Positions 1 through 10,171 of a DNA stretch of 64,000 bases are shown here, piece after piece. The stretch comes from Lepeophtheirus salmonis (Eukaryota; Arthropoda; Copepoda; Siphonostomatoida; Caligidae), in assembly GCF_016086655.4 (NCBI RefSeq), contig NC_052140.2, forward strand, positions 22,568,001-22,632,000, written 5' to 3'. Position 1 is the first letter of the stretch. Each line of letters opens with the position of its first letter. The notes under the pieces were generated by a model, which did not search any database, was not told the origin of the DNA, and was given only the letters and a program-made list of their open reading frames with translations. The position numbers and the translations under genes were made by a program.

Positions 1-44
1 TATTTTATGCCTTATTTTGAAGCTATGTCCTTTCTTATTAATTT

Positions 45-68
45 GTAATGGTTTATTTCACTTTTCAG
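45..68 (+). promoter_or_regulatory. Possible 3' splice site before the P-like transposase exon
   Basis: A pyrimidine-rich stretch ending in TTTTCAG directly precedes the first readable transposase codons (from 69). The frame stays open across it, so this is suggestive only. It would fit an intron-containing P-type transposase whose upstream exons lie outside the window. Confidence 0.35.
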
Positions 69-1755
69 ATTCGCTTGTGGTTCATCAGGGTATGAATCTC
101 TTCTTCATCAAGGATTTCCTTTACTCTCGCGTAGGACATTGCGCATAAAAACTGAAGGCATTTCATTTGAAAGTGGTATTTTGAATGATGTTTTTAAGTT
201 TTTGACGTTTAAAATAACGACCTTCAGTGAAAAAGACAAAAATTGTGTACTATTGATGGATGAAATGGTCATCAAAAAGTCTAAAGACTATGATCAACGG
301 CTAGACTGTCTAATGGGACAGGAACATGAAAGGACAGGTTACTCTTCCAGAGCACACAGGGGAAAATGCGACACATATTCTTGTGATCATACTCGCTGTA
401 ATTGCAAGTAGATGGAAACAAGTCGTTGGTTATTTTTTTACTCCAGATTCAGTTAATGGGTCTGTACTGGGAAAAATTACGAAGGATGTTGTCGTACGAG
501 CTTCTGAAATTGGTATACGTGTAAGATCAATTACCACAGATATGGGCCCATTAAACCAGGCGATGTTCTGTTGGCAGGGAGTTAATTTTGGAAGAAAAAA
601 TGAATTTGTCAGCTTCGTCCCTCATCCAGCAAATCCGAAATAAATTTTTTACTTTCTTTATGATGTTCCTCATCTTCTAAAAATCTTAGAACATCTTTAG
701 GAAACAATATTGAAATTATTTGGTCATCCTTTTTGGGGAAGAAAGACATTTATCAAACCATATTGCTTCTGTAAAACATCTTCAAAAAACTGGTAGAGTT
801 AGAAAAAGCTAAGGAATTGAAAATTGTTCCGAAGCTTTCTGAAAGTGTCATAAGCCCGAGCCACTTTTCAAAAAGGAATGTTGCTGACGCAATCACTTTT
901 TTCCCCATGCAACAAGTGCGGGCCTGAGATATTCGACAATCCAGGAGTCTGATGGGTCAATTTTATTAATGCAGAATTTATTGATCTGATTCGTTCCTGG
1001 TGCGAACTCATGACATCTCGATCACCGATGATGGTTTTAAGTCATCAAATCTTGACAAATATAATGAAGCTATTCAGACTTTAAAAAAGGTAATCGAAGT
1101 AATTCGTTTATGTCATTTAGAAAAAAAGGTTATTGGAAGCCACGGCAAACTGGTATCATTTTTTAAGACAACTTCCATCCTCCCGTTGCACAAGGAACTC
1201 CTTGATGAAGGATTTTCATTCATTTTAACTGGAAAATTTACTCAAGATGCCTTGGAAAATTTAATCAGCCTTATTATGTACAAGAGCCCAACTTCAACAT
1301 CATTAGAGGCTCAAAACAATCTAAGAATAATTGCTCCAAGTCAGTTCATGAGGGAAAAGGGATCTTCCAATTATCAATATGATGATGGCGAATATCTAAT
1401 CGATTTCTTAGATGATTTAAAAGAAGGAATAAATAAATCTGACGAAGCGGATAATGGGTTTTTTCTTCAAGAACTAACTCCTCAGCTGGAAGAAGATAAT
1501 GTGTAGTCTGAACAACTAACTGACGTTTTATATTATTTTGCAGACTATATTTTAAACCAAACTAAGACATATCAGTCTGTTTGTTTGGATTGTCTTAGTT
1601 TTGTTATTTTGGACACTAATGATAGTCGCTCGTATTCAAAACTCCTTGATCTAAAAGATTATAACGGCCAATCTTTATTCGTCTGTATCAAGAAAATCTT
1701 CGAAAGTTTATTTATTGCAGCCGAGAAGCGATTTTGCGACTTTATTAAAATTTAA
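69..1755 (+). pseudogene. P-element / THAP9-type transposase, broken
   Basis: This is the remnant of a P-superfamily DNA transposase, the enzyme that cuts and pastes P-type elements. The order of conserved blocks fits the family. CGSSGYESLL and a SRRTLR motif come first (about 73-145), then the LLMDEMVIK block containing a candidate catalytic Asp (about 251-275). SRWKQVVGYFFT and SVNGSVL (about 405-470) and a TTDMGPLNQAM block (about 532-560) follow, then DVPHLL (about 665). The C-terminal region has LTGKFTQDALE (1228-1260), LYYFADYIL (about 1528-1554) and a cysteine pair in VCLDCLS. The frame shifts near 320, is lost between about 640 and 1000, and is stopped by a TAG at 1504; the reading then continues in frame to 1753. 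No N-terminal THAP zinc finger is visible because the window begins inside the gene. No inverted repeats or target duplications were recognised. It is clearly non-functional. Confidence 0.82.
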
Positions 1756-2022
1756 AAAAAAATAATGATTTAAAAAATATAACAAAAATCCTGCAAATTA
1801 TAATTGAAAAAGAAATAGCAAATATATCCCTAACCGATTGCGATAATATTAAGACAAAAATTATTAGAAAATATTAGCAAGTTCGCGTTAAGATGTTCCC
1901 AAAACTTTCTCGAAAGAGACGAACAGAGGAAGGAGGAACAATGTTCGGGCTAGCAAAAGTGCAAGTATGCATGAAATTGTGCAACACATTTCTTGATAAT
2001 TGACCACATTACATTATATGTA

Positions 2023-3215
2023 CAGTATGTCCAAAAATTGATGGTGGTATTAAAAATATCCTTTTTATAGTTAAAAAAAAAAATTGGTCGGGATAAAATG
2101 AAATTTGGCTGATACAATCATTAGGCAATATTGAATTTTTTTGATCCAATAATTTTCGATGATTGCATCATAAATCAGTATAAAAGGGCTTAGAAAACAC
2201 CACATGATGTTAATTGAAATTCAATGGACAAACCCTTGCAAATCAGAAGGGCCGAGGAAGGAAGAAACAAATTAGCAACGTTTCCAAATTGGTGATTTCA
2301 AAACCTTTGCCCAAAAAGAGGCAATCCACAAAGAAACTTGCAGCAAGATTGACTTAAAAGGGCTATTCAATATCCAAGTAATCTGTCCACTACTACCTGA
2401 GGCACTCTTTGAATGCTTTGCCATATAAACCTCGTCTGAACCCTAAACGGTCAAAAACCAAAGGAAGACACGGCTTCAACTCTGTGATGAGCAGAAACAC
2501 TGGACTGCAGATGACTGGAAATGTATCCTCGTTCAGTGATGAAAGTCCATTTGAGCTATTTCATGCCCCAAATCCCCGAACAGATCGGAGTTGGGTGAGA
2601 GATATGGGAGATGTGGAACCCACTCCAACTGTGAAATTTCCTCTGAAAATTCAGGTTTGGCCCGTTATCAGCCACTAAGCAGTGTCAGATCTTCACCTGA
2701 TTCAACGAAGCCAAACTGTGACGACCGAGTGCTACGTAACGGAGATCCTCAGCAAGTCTCCGATGTCAGCTTTGTCTCGTACTGAAGAAATTGGAGCTCC
2801 TTTAAAGAGAAAATATTGTCTGACACATCAAGAGCCATTCTCACTACTACCAAAAGTGGTGTTCAGACAACTTGGATTCTTTCTGGGGCAAAGACACATG
2901 GCCTGCCAACAGTCCTGATTTGTCTCGCATTGAAAATTTGTGAGCGTTGGTCCAGAGGGAACTCAATGAAAATGCACCAGCAACTTCAGAGGATGAATAA
3001 TAAAAAAAAAAACTGACAAAAGCTTGGGAAGAAATTTCTCCAGATACTTTGAATAATCTGAATGAAGGGATGCCAAAACGCATAAAAAAATGTATTAAGC
3101 TTAAAGGTCGTCATACTGGGAAGTAAATAATTTTTTCGCAAAAAAAATATCACTTGTTTAGGTTATTTCATGATTTTTTAAAAAAAAAAACCTCCAACAA
3201 TTTTTAGACATACTG
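2023..3215 (+). mobile_element. Tc1-like transposon, full length with TIRs
   Basis: The element starts CAGTATGTCCAAAAATTG and ends with an imperfect reverse complement, TTTTTAGACATACTG. Each end is followed by the dinucleotide TA expected from Tc1/mariner insertion (TA at 2021-2022 and 3216-3217). Its length of about 1.19 kb is normal for a one-gene Tc1 element. It carries the decayed transposase listed separately. About twenty bases match between the two ends, with a few substitutions, so the copy is old. Confidence 0.85.
2222..3126 (+). pseudogene. Tc1-like transposase, frameshifted
   Basis: Read in pieces, this encodes a Tc1-family DDE transposase. The N-terminal helix-turn-helix part is traceable at about 2270-2400 (SKLVISKPLPKKRQSTKKLA) but contains stops. 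The first catalytic Asp lies in the SSFSDESPFELFHA block (about 2525-2570), followed by PTPTVKFPLKIQVW (about 2620-2660). After a shift, VTTECYVTEIL and a TRTEE segment are in another frame (2720-2790). The second and third acidic positions fall in the frameshifted 2850-2930 stretch. The C-terminus (SPDTLNNLNEGMPKRIKK, about 3040-3095) ends at a TAA at 3124. At least three frame changes make it inactive. In the full-length family the protein is about 340 residues. Confidence 0.8.
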
Positions 3216-3217
3216 TA

Positions 3218-3755
3218 TACTTTATATTTATTCCCTTGAGTCCTTTAAGTCAATCCATCATTTTTTAGACAAAAACAATTTCTTAGGATTTCAAAAATTA
3301 TCCCGAAATGAAAGAGTTGCTTCAAATACCACGTGATGTTGCACTACAATTACAACTATGACAAATACTATAGTGTTATTATTGTACAAAATTCATATGA
3401 GTTGACCAAGTGGAATTTCTCACCAAAAAAGATGTTTTTCACCACAACAGGTAGCGTGATTGGAGTTTGTGCTCCTCCAGATAGTATTAGAACTCATTCG
3501 ACGTGTCATCTACCTTTATAAGAGACTGAAAGTCTATATGTATCTTGCCTATATATAAATAAAATTCTAAAGCAACAGCAGATTTATTAAATAAATATAT
3601 CTCTCTTACTATTTCTGGTGACGTCATTGGGACGAGTCTTAGTTATTGAGGCTACATAAATTGAAAAGTAAATTGGTTACTCAATATTTATTAAGCGATA
3701 TTTCCCTAAATATAATACTAAAAGTAAGTTTTTAAATTAAATAAATTATCAAACA
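3218..3755. other. No recognisable gene
   Basis: AT-rich spacer after the Tc1-like element. A 62-codon open frame at 3333-3521 has no family motif and looks like chance. TATATAAATAAA near 3553 resembles promoter or polyadenylation signals but has no gene to serve. Confidence 0.5.
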
Positions 3756-3929
3756 CTAAGGATCAAAATGATGAGTAAACATTCTGGCTTCATCAGTATT
3801 GAATTTCTTTTCTTCGACAAGCCAAAATCCAAGCCTTCCCTCTTGCAAGGTCTTTCTGGAATCTGTGTTATGAAACGCCGTCTCATGGTTTTTTTTCAAA
3901 TACTCACTGCACATTTCCGAGATAGCTCA
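3756..3929 (-). CDS. Possible terminal exon, unrecognised protein
   Basis: Reading from about 3926 down to a TAG at 3756-3758 gives some 55 residues of balanced, protein-like composition with no stops. They include MCSEYLKKNHETAF, RLGFWLVEEKKF and DEARMFTHHFDP. In-frame sequence upstream hits a TGA at 3927-3929, directly beside an AG that could be a splice acceptor. This could therefore be the last exon of a host gene or a fragment of a decayed one. I do not recognise the family. Unlike most open frames here, the segment is rich in charged and aromatic residues and poor in low-complexity codons. There is no AATAAA directly downstream on this strand. Confidence 0.3.
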
Positions 3930-4394
3930 ATTAATTCCCTATGAAAAAATATAATTTATTTCCGAGCAGTAAATGACAAGACTTTCAAATAAAAATAATA
4001 ATTATAGAACTGTACAAGTTTATTTGTTACTTTATAGGTGAATTACTCTACATTGAGTGATCAATTTAATCATGGTTTATTCCAATTAAAGATCCATGGC
4101 ATTCATACCTAAATATAATGTATTTAATAAATATCTGGAAGTAAAAGTTGAACTTGCTCTCACAATAAATTATTAGAATTAATTTGAAATGAAATAAATG
4201 TCAACCCAACTTCACTATATGTGCCGTTGTGTCTTCAATTTGAGCAGTATGAGCGATAATAAATATTTTGGGCATTATAATAGGCAAAATATGGAATAAT
4301 TCATGTCTAGTATGTTGAATAATCACTATTTAGGTTCTGCATCCATAATATAAGTTAAAAATTCCTGAGGTTAAAGGTACATATTCAAGCAGAA
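3930..4394. other. No recognisable gene
   Basis: AT-rich sequence with no open frame, repeat or motif that I could assign. Confidence 0.5.
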
Positions 4395-5510
4395 TATGTA
4401 CAGGGGAGGATGAGGCATCCTTAATAATAAAATTTTCAAAAATGAACCACAAGCATGTACTCATCTAGAAAATGAAATCAGAAACACTCATTTCAACAAT
4501 TGGGGAGATCAACAAAAAGGCAGATCAAATCCAAATACAAGAGGTGACAATTCATGTTAAATAATGATCTTGAGTATTTGGTTGACGTGCAAAATATCAT
4601 TTTGGACCCGAATAACAGATTGAACATAGCTATTCAAAATAAGGACCCATCTATATTTCAGGAAATGAGAAGAGTTTGTCTTACACACATATCATTAAAA
4701 ATAGATAAACTCCGTGGTTCTAGTGGATCTTTCACTAATTTAGGATTTCTATCAAATTATACACAGGAGAAATGTGTTACCTTTGATGGAGTCATTGAAC
4801 TTGGAAGATGTTTGTATCCGTTACTCCCGTCTCCATGGAATAAAATCATATCTTCCGGAGTACGAGAAAAGGATGAATGTATTTGCAAACGCAAGGAAGA
4901 ATGAGATAAATTTTTTAAATTGAAAGGAAATTCATACTTAAATTGGTGAGAAAAGTTTATGACAAAGATTGGATGTTTATCCTGTCCCGTTTATTATAAG
5001 GTTGAGGCACTAATATCTTGCATGGAGGATGATGATCTTGATAATTTCATTTCCTATACAAGTATTTATGGTAATTCTTTTTTGAGTTATTATCACATCA
5101 TAAAATACTTGGAAAAGATTTACAGGAATCCCTCTTTATTAATATTGACCATTCTTGAAGATGCATATTATATTAATGATTTGTATAGATTGTATAACAG
5201 GGACTCATTGATTGTTTTTTCTTTAAAACTCTTAAAAATAATTAACATTAAAAAGAATGCCAATGAAAAAGTCAATGAGGACAAAATTCTTAATCATTTA
5301 TATGTAACTTTAGGAACAGTAAACCATCAAGATTTTAATGACTTTTGCACAAGAAAGGGGGTGCCACAGACCTACATTGAAAAACTTATATTTGTGGACA
5401 ATGTACAAGATTGAAATGTATTGGGACCACAAGGTCAAAGTATTGATTTGAATCACTTCAGAATTTGCTTAACATACTATTTAGTTCGAAATTGTTATGT
5501 ACAGGGGAGG
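4395..5510. repeat. 15-bp direct repeats flanking a broken intronless gene
   Basis: The 15-mer TATGTACAGGGGAGG occurs exactly at 4395-4409 and at 5496-5510. The two copies bracket about 1.09 kb that holds the broken gene at 4472-5414. The arrangement resembles target-site duplications around an inserted segment, for example a retroposed mRNA copy. No poly-A tail precedes the right repeat, which argues against a standard processed pseudogene. The repeat core also resembles the CAGGGGC ends of AT-rich elements elsewhere in the window. Confidence 0.5.
4472..5414 (+). pseudogene. Unrecognised intronless protein gene, broken
   Basis: A first frame starts at ATG 4472 (MKSETLISTIGEINKK) and stops at 4562. 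A second frame, starting at 4554, runs to a TGA at 4902. The same frame then continues through a second TGA at 4947 and on to a final TGA at 5412-5414. Joined conceptually it would be about 310 residues, mostly alpha-helical in look, rich in Lys, Asp, Leu and Ile, with an acidic MEDDDLDNF block and no membrane segment or signal peptide. The sequence between the two TGA codons still reads like protein (KFFKLKGNSYLNW). Both TGAs could have come from CGA arginine codons by a C-to-T change. I do not recognise the family. Absence of introns and the flanking 15-bp repeats suggest an inserted copy that then decayed. It is not transposase-like. Confidence 0.5.
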
Positions 5511-6140
5511 TTTTAGTATGAGCATGGCTATAAAACGTGAGGGGGCCTTTTTGTTAAACATTATTTTTACACAGCGGCATTTTTTGGAACTATATAATTA
5601 GTACGTGATCAAAATTTTCCAAATTACATTCCTTGTATATTTATTCCTTTGTATATTTAAATGAATTATTTTCTCCAAATACACTAAAATGATATTATTA
5701 TTTTGTACAAAAACCCAGAGTTTTGGTACTTATTTTTAACTAGCAGTAGTATCCGGCATTGCCTGGAGTTATTAGGCGTTAACGAACATACATATTGTGC
5801 TTTAATAATATATAAGATAACTCTCCAAGAAATCATGACTGTTACTCTCCATTTGTCATAAGCACTTTCAGACATAACTACTCAATACTTATATCAATTC
5901 ATAAAGGCTCTTTCTTCAAGTTGTTATGTCTTTGATCAAAACATGTTTAGGATATACATCGGGGAGCACAGTGGATTCGGTGATTCGTTTTCATATACTG
6001 CTACAGATAAAATTTGCTTTATCAATGTAGATCCGGAATGTGTAGTAAAATTTATCCCCAAAAACTCCAACTCTACCGAAACTCAAATCCATTGTTCAAT
6101 TTGATTAGTATATATTTTTCATTATGTTGTTAATTAAATG
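5511..6140. other. Spacer with one dispersed-repeat piece
   Basis: No gene recognised. At about 5744-5790 a segment containing CCGGCATTGCCTGGAGTTAT matches, in reverse complement, the segment near 29605-29645. This marks an interspersed repeat of unknown class. Confidence 0.45.
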
Positions 6141-6375
6141 AATACCAGATACAGTAACTTGGACCCGAGACTTGACACTGGACTTTTACTTAAGCCCATA
6201 TTTTGAAGACTTGTTTCCCGACTTGATCTCACATTCAAAGACATGCGATTTGACTTGGATATATTATAATTATGAACTGGAAATGGGCTCAAAAGAAATT
6301 TGAGGACTTGATAAAAATATTGAAGGAGTTTGACTTGAGACGACTTGGACTATCAATATAAGTACTTGTCTCCCT
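6141..6375. repeat. Degenerate ACTTGG/ACTTGA repeat
   Basis: Short words such as ACTTGGACC, GACTTGACACTGGACTT, TTTGACTTGG and TTTGACTTGAGACGACTTGG recur irregularly over about 230 bases. The pattern is that of a decayed simple repeat built on a six- to twelve-base unit. A related piece occurs near 35600-35690. Confidence 0.5.
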
Positions 6376-7160
6376 CTCCGGTTGAATACTATTAAGCTTT
6401 CAACATGGACTCAAGGAGTATCTACGCTTAGATTAGTTTTTAAGTCACTTGAATGATTTAGACGCGTCATATATGCATAATACTGTATCTTCCAGGATCC
6501 TATGATCCTGACTTGAAATAATTTCCTGTAATCGGTGCAATTAATGTCTAATGTAATTTTGCATTCATTTTCTCTTCCAGGATTATGATATCCTATTATT
6601 TTTTATTTAATCGCTGATAAAGTTTGTAATAATGACCTCTTTCAATTGAAATCAATCAATTTATCCTTTTTTTTTTTATCTGAAGATCAATTTTGTCTAC
6701 TTTTAGTGCAATTTGCAACACATCCAAATGATTAATATGAATAATTAGTCAAAGAATATTAATGTAATCCACACTCAAATCTGAGAAAATAATTCTAGCT
6801 TGCTTTTGTATTGATAGGCTACATATATAAAACTGTCAATAGGAAAATTGAAGCTGCCATATTGGGGCATGGGGCAAATTGTTCTAAATCAAAAGTAAAA
6901 ATGAGCCTAAAATTATATTTACCCATCCCACAAATTTGAATAATAAGCCTATAATTGACTGAAATATGTAGTTTTTAATGAACGAAAATTAAAAGATTGT
7001 TTTTACTCATGACGTAATTTATAGAACGCAACAAAAAAGGAGGATACATTATCGCAACCTCAACGTAATGCATGAGCGTTGGTTACTTATATTAGTTTGT
7101 AAATAAGGCGATAGAGAGTGTATTGCGACAAAATAATACAACACACTTAATGATATTTAT
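6376..7160. other. No recognisable gene
   Basis: AT-rich sequence without an assignable feature. Confidence 0.5.
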
Positions 7161-7445
7161 TAGTGATGAAAATCGTGTGTATAATGGGCATGTAAAAGAG
7201 AATAAAAACGAAAATCAATATGGCAACTGACAATTTGAAGAATGTGGGTTGTTGGTATAGTTGGATCAGTCAAATAAAAACTAAAAATATTTTAGTCATA
7301 ATGAAATTTATCAGTCCTAAGACTGGTCCTTATCAGCCTTTTATGGTAACTACAAAAGCTGAAATGACGTAGTTGCTAACTATTAAAGGACTCCTTTGAG
7401 TCCTTTACTATATCCTTTCAGCTGTTCAACATAACCTCTTTAAAA
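7161..7445 (+). repeat. Two dispersed-repeat pieces
   Basis: The first piece (about 7163-7230) contains GATGAAAATCGTGTGTAT and a GGGCATGT word. It recurs at about 11430-11500 and, reversed, at about 12283-12330. The second (about 7305-7440) contains AGACTGGTCC, a GACGTAGTTG word and TTTCAGCTGTTCAACATA. It has relatives near 31805-31950 and partly near 56660-56830. No coding capacity is seen. They are probably fragments of non-autonomous elements. Confidence 0.45.
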
Positions 7446-7789
7446 GAGGCAAGATAGCTGAAGTACAAAGTAGGAGGTTTTTGGCTAGAACTTTCTTTCA
7501 TACGTTTTAGCTATCATTTATTATTTTCTTCGTTTATATATTATTCAATCCTAGCTATGAGTTAAAAATAGCTATAATGACAGCTTGGACTAAAAAACCG
7601 AGGTATCGGTCCTTTGGACTTTTGAATGGTAAAAGTAATCAATCCTATGACCAATTATTGTTTTTTATAAAATTTTTTTGTGACTCTAGTTTCCTTGATT
7701 GTAGAGAGTTTTTAATAATTAAATTTAAATTTTTTTTTTTTTGCTCCATACATGTTTAGAAATTGCAATTGTTCTAGGGGTAAACGTTC

Positions 7790-8520
7790 ACCAAATTTGC
7801 TAAAAAATTTCTAAAATGCTCAGCCTTTCGAAATAAAGTAATTATTCAATGAAAAAATTTTAAAAATTAAATGTTTTGGAATTTTTTTTTCAAAAACCAG
7901 TAGCTATTCAAAAAAAATTAATTTTTTTGACAAAAAATTTCAAAAAACCCATTGCTATTTTAAAAAATTTCAAAAATCAATAGTTCAATTAAAAAAAAAA
8001 AATTCGAAAAAAATTCAAATATGTTTTTTGGGAGAAAAATTTCAAAAAAGCTATTCACAGAAAATTATTTTTTTGGGAAAAAAAAAAATGAATTATCAAA
8101 TTTTCTAGTAAAAAGCAAAAAATCTTTTATTTCGGAGGGTTACAGCCCCTCCAGTTTATCCCTTGCAGACGCCTAGTGGCCAGGCTTGGTTTTTGGAATT
8201 AAAAAAAAAATATTTGACAAGTTAAATTTTTAGGAAAAAATTAAAATTTGTTCACAAATAATTAGAAAAATTACATTTTTTTGGAAATAAATTTAAACAA
8301 TCAATAACTGTTTACCAAAATTTACATTTTTGGAAATAAAATCAAAAATCCAAAGCTGTTTGAAAAATATTCAATTTATGGAACAAAATTTCAAAAATTA
8401 AATAGCTAGCAAAAATTTCAAATTTTTAATTTTTCCGAGAAAAATTTCAAAAATTCACAGCTATTCACAAAAATTTCTAAAATCAACTACTGTTTACAAT
8501 GATTGCCAAAGATGATTTCA
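7790..8520. repeat. AT-rich 51-57-bp minisatellite with GC-rich head
   Basis: Imperfect tandem units carry alternating runs of A and T around the words AGCTATTCAC or AGCTGTTTAC. The words near 8300, 8351, 8402 and 8458 are spaced 51-57 bases apart. In the middle, about 8135-8200, lies a GC-richer head (GGAGGGTTACAGCCCCTCC, then GCAGACGCC). That head is shared with the other AT-rich elements at 10747, 13366, 30422, 47842 and 49975. Arrays run away from the head on both sides, so this may be two elements joined. Confidence 0.6.
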
Positions 8521-8540
8521 ATGCTTCTTTCTAATCCACT

Positions 8541-9000
8541 TTGCATATTTTGGGTGTTAGTTTTTATATTCGGATTCCCGTTGATAAGTGGCGTTGTCAG
8601 ACATGGTTTGTTGCATCTCATCGACACGAAGGACTAGTCTTTTATAAAACTATTATACTACATAACCATTTCGATTTAACTATAGATATTACTACACCAA
8701 TAACATTATCCAATCTCGATAAATAATATTGGAAAATTTGTAAATAATCAAATTCAATGTAATTATATTTATAGGTGACAATGCGTAGTTTCTTCCAAGT
8801 CACGCATTGGATTTGTGGTTTACTGAGCCTTATACAGACAAGGACTTTGAACAACAATACAACAACATTTATAGTAGATCCATATTTTATGACTCTCATC
8901 CAGCAAGAGGAAATAGAAATGACTTTTGGGCTGGTTTACGCCACTACATGGGTCTGTTCGTGTTGGTAAACTTATGTTTTTTAATGACGAACTTAATATC
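8541..9000 (+). other. Possible decayed coding fragments, unrecognised
   Basis: Two segments read as plausible protein. One starts at 8541 (VSFYIRIPVDKWRCQTWFV). The other, at about 8807-8990, includes GNRNDFWAGLRHYMGLFVLV. They are in different frames and separated by about 150 AT-rich bases with stops. They could be exons or pieces of one broken gene. No family was recognised, and chance cannot be excluded. Confidence 0.2.
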
Positions 9001-9104
9001 TCCGCTAACGCAAATGTACCTGGTTCGTATGTGTATGGCGTGGGATATCTTATTGCCATCGATAATTACCTCGGGGAGCGAGTACCATAGATGTGATGGT
9101 AGTA

Positions 9105-9998
9105 GGTCAAATCGTCGACAAAACGTCGAATGGACAAAACGTCGACCGGGAAAGATTACGTTCCAAAATATGTAAAACAGTTTCTACGACATTTCACTCC
9201 AGATATTTCCCGCCCAAGATATTTACCCCACTTCGCCTATGTAAATTACCAGTAAGAAACCCTTACAAACCTTAATTTATACCTAGAAATTTGGGCCATT
9301 TTGGGTACCGACGGGCCCCAAAATGAGATGAAACACACAGCTGTTAATTAAATCACTTTTAAGGCCCCTCTCAAATTAATAGTTATAACGTTAATAAATA
9401 TTAAATTTTTTTATTTATGTCTTTATTTTCTTATACGAAATAAAATAGACATTCCCCCTTCTACATAAACAACAGAAGGGCCCCTCACCCCCCCCCCCAT
9501 TTATACCCCAAAAGTTGGGATGTTTTCATGTGTCACCGGTTTTTGCAAAAAGGATGAAACCCACCACCGTCAGTTACCTCGAAAAGGCAACTCCCAACAC
9601 CTCAATTTACAACCAGGTAGTTGGGTCTGCTTTCGGGTACCCCCGGTTCCCTAAACGAAATGAAATCCGAAACAGCCTCAAATGTCCAATCCCCTGAGGG
9701 ATGTAAATGGGGGTTAAATGTAAGTAGTGGTGGTGGGTTTCATCCCACTTTGGGATCTGAAGGCACTCATTTTGGGACCAGACTGTTACCGAAAAGGCCC
9801 CAACATTCGAGCTGTATAAGGGTGTTGGGAGAGGTACTTTCTGGTAGTTTATATAGGAGTAGTGGGGGTATCTTTCAGGCGGAAAATGTCTGAATGGGAT
9901 ATATCGCAACACCATTTGGAAGAACAGCTTATTTTATATTCTACTGTCGACGTTTTGTCTGGTTGACGTATGGCCCATTCGACGTTTTGTCCATGCAC
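9105..9998. mobile_element. Foldback-like element with GACAAAACGTCGA ends
   Basis: The left end holds two copies of GACAAAACGTCGA (about 9118-9130 and 9134-9146). The right end holds the reverse complement twice (TCGACGTTTTGTC at about 9947, and again at about 9981). The inside is much more GC-rich than its surroundings and has further inverted repeats. The clearest is GGATGAAACCCACCACC at 9552 with its exact complement GGTGGTGGGTTTCATCC at 9729. There is also an imperfect GGCAACTCCCAACACC / GGGTGTTGGGAG pair and a C-run near 9488. Open frames on both strands here are by-products of the symmetry. No transposase is seen, so the element would be non-autonomous. Confidence 0.6.
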
Positions 9999-10060
9999 CT
10001 TGTAAAAATATACTTAATACCTGTAAAAACATATATAATTATTCAAACGTCGAAGGTGTG

Positions 10061-10171
10061 TATCAGTGTAGATTGATCCAATTTCTCAGGGCACTAGGAT
10101 CATGGCATAATCAAATAAACTGTCAGTTTATTTGCCTATGCCCTGAGAAATTGGATCGACTTACACTGATA
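10061..10171. repeat. Large imperfect hairpin
   Basis: Arms of 33 bases at 10061-10093 and 10139-10171 match at about 30 positions when one is reversed and complemented; each contains GATCCAATTTCTCAGGGCA. Inside lies a second, perfect inverted repeat, AAATAAACTG-T-CAGTTTATTT at 10113-10133. The whole 111-bp unit could fold as one stem with a terminal stem-loop. It may be a solitary palindromic MITE or the end of the adjacent foldback-like element. Confidence 0.75.

Noticed and set aside
4395..4409. The repeat TATGTACAGGGGAGG as a CAGGGG-type MITE terminus
   Set aside because: Both copies are in direct, not inverted, orientation and no AT-rich array lies beside them, so a target duplication fits better.
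4902..4949. Two in-frame TGA codons as selenocysteine or programmed readthrough
   Set aside because: No SECIS-like structure was recognised, a frameshift also breaks the start of the gene, and both stops are explained by CGA-to-TGA decay.
9607..9915. Overlapping open frames on both strands (up to 102 codons)
   Set aside because: They lie in the GC-richer, inverted-repeat interior of the foldback-like element, where few stop codons arise by composition. No family motif is present.
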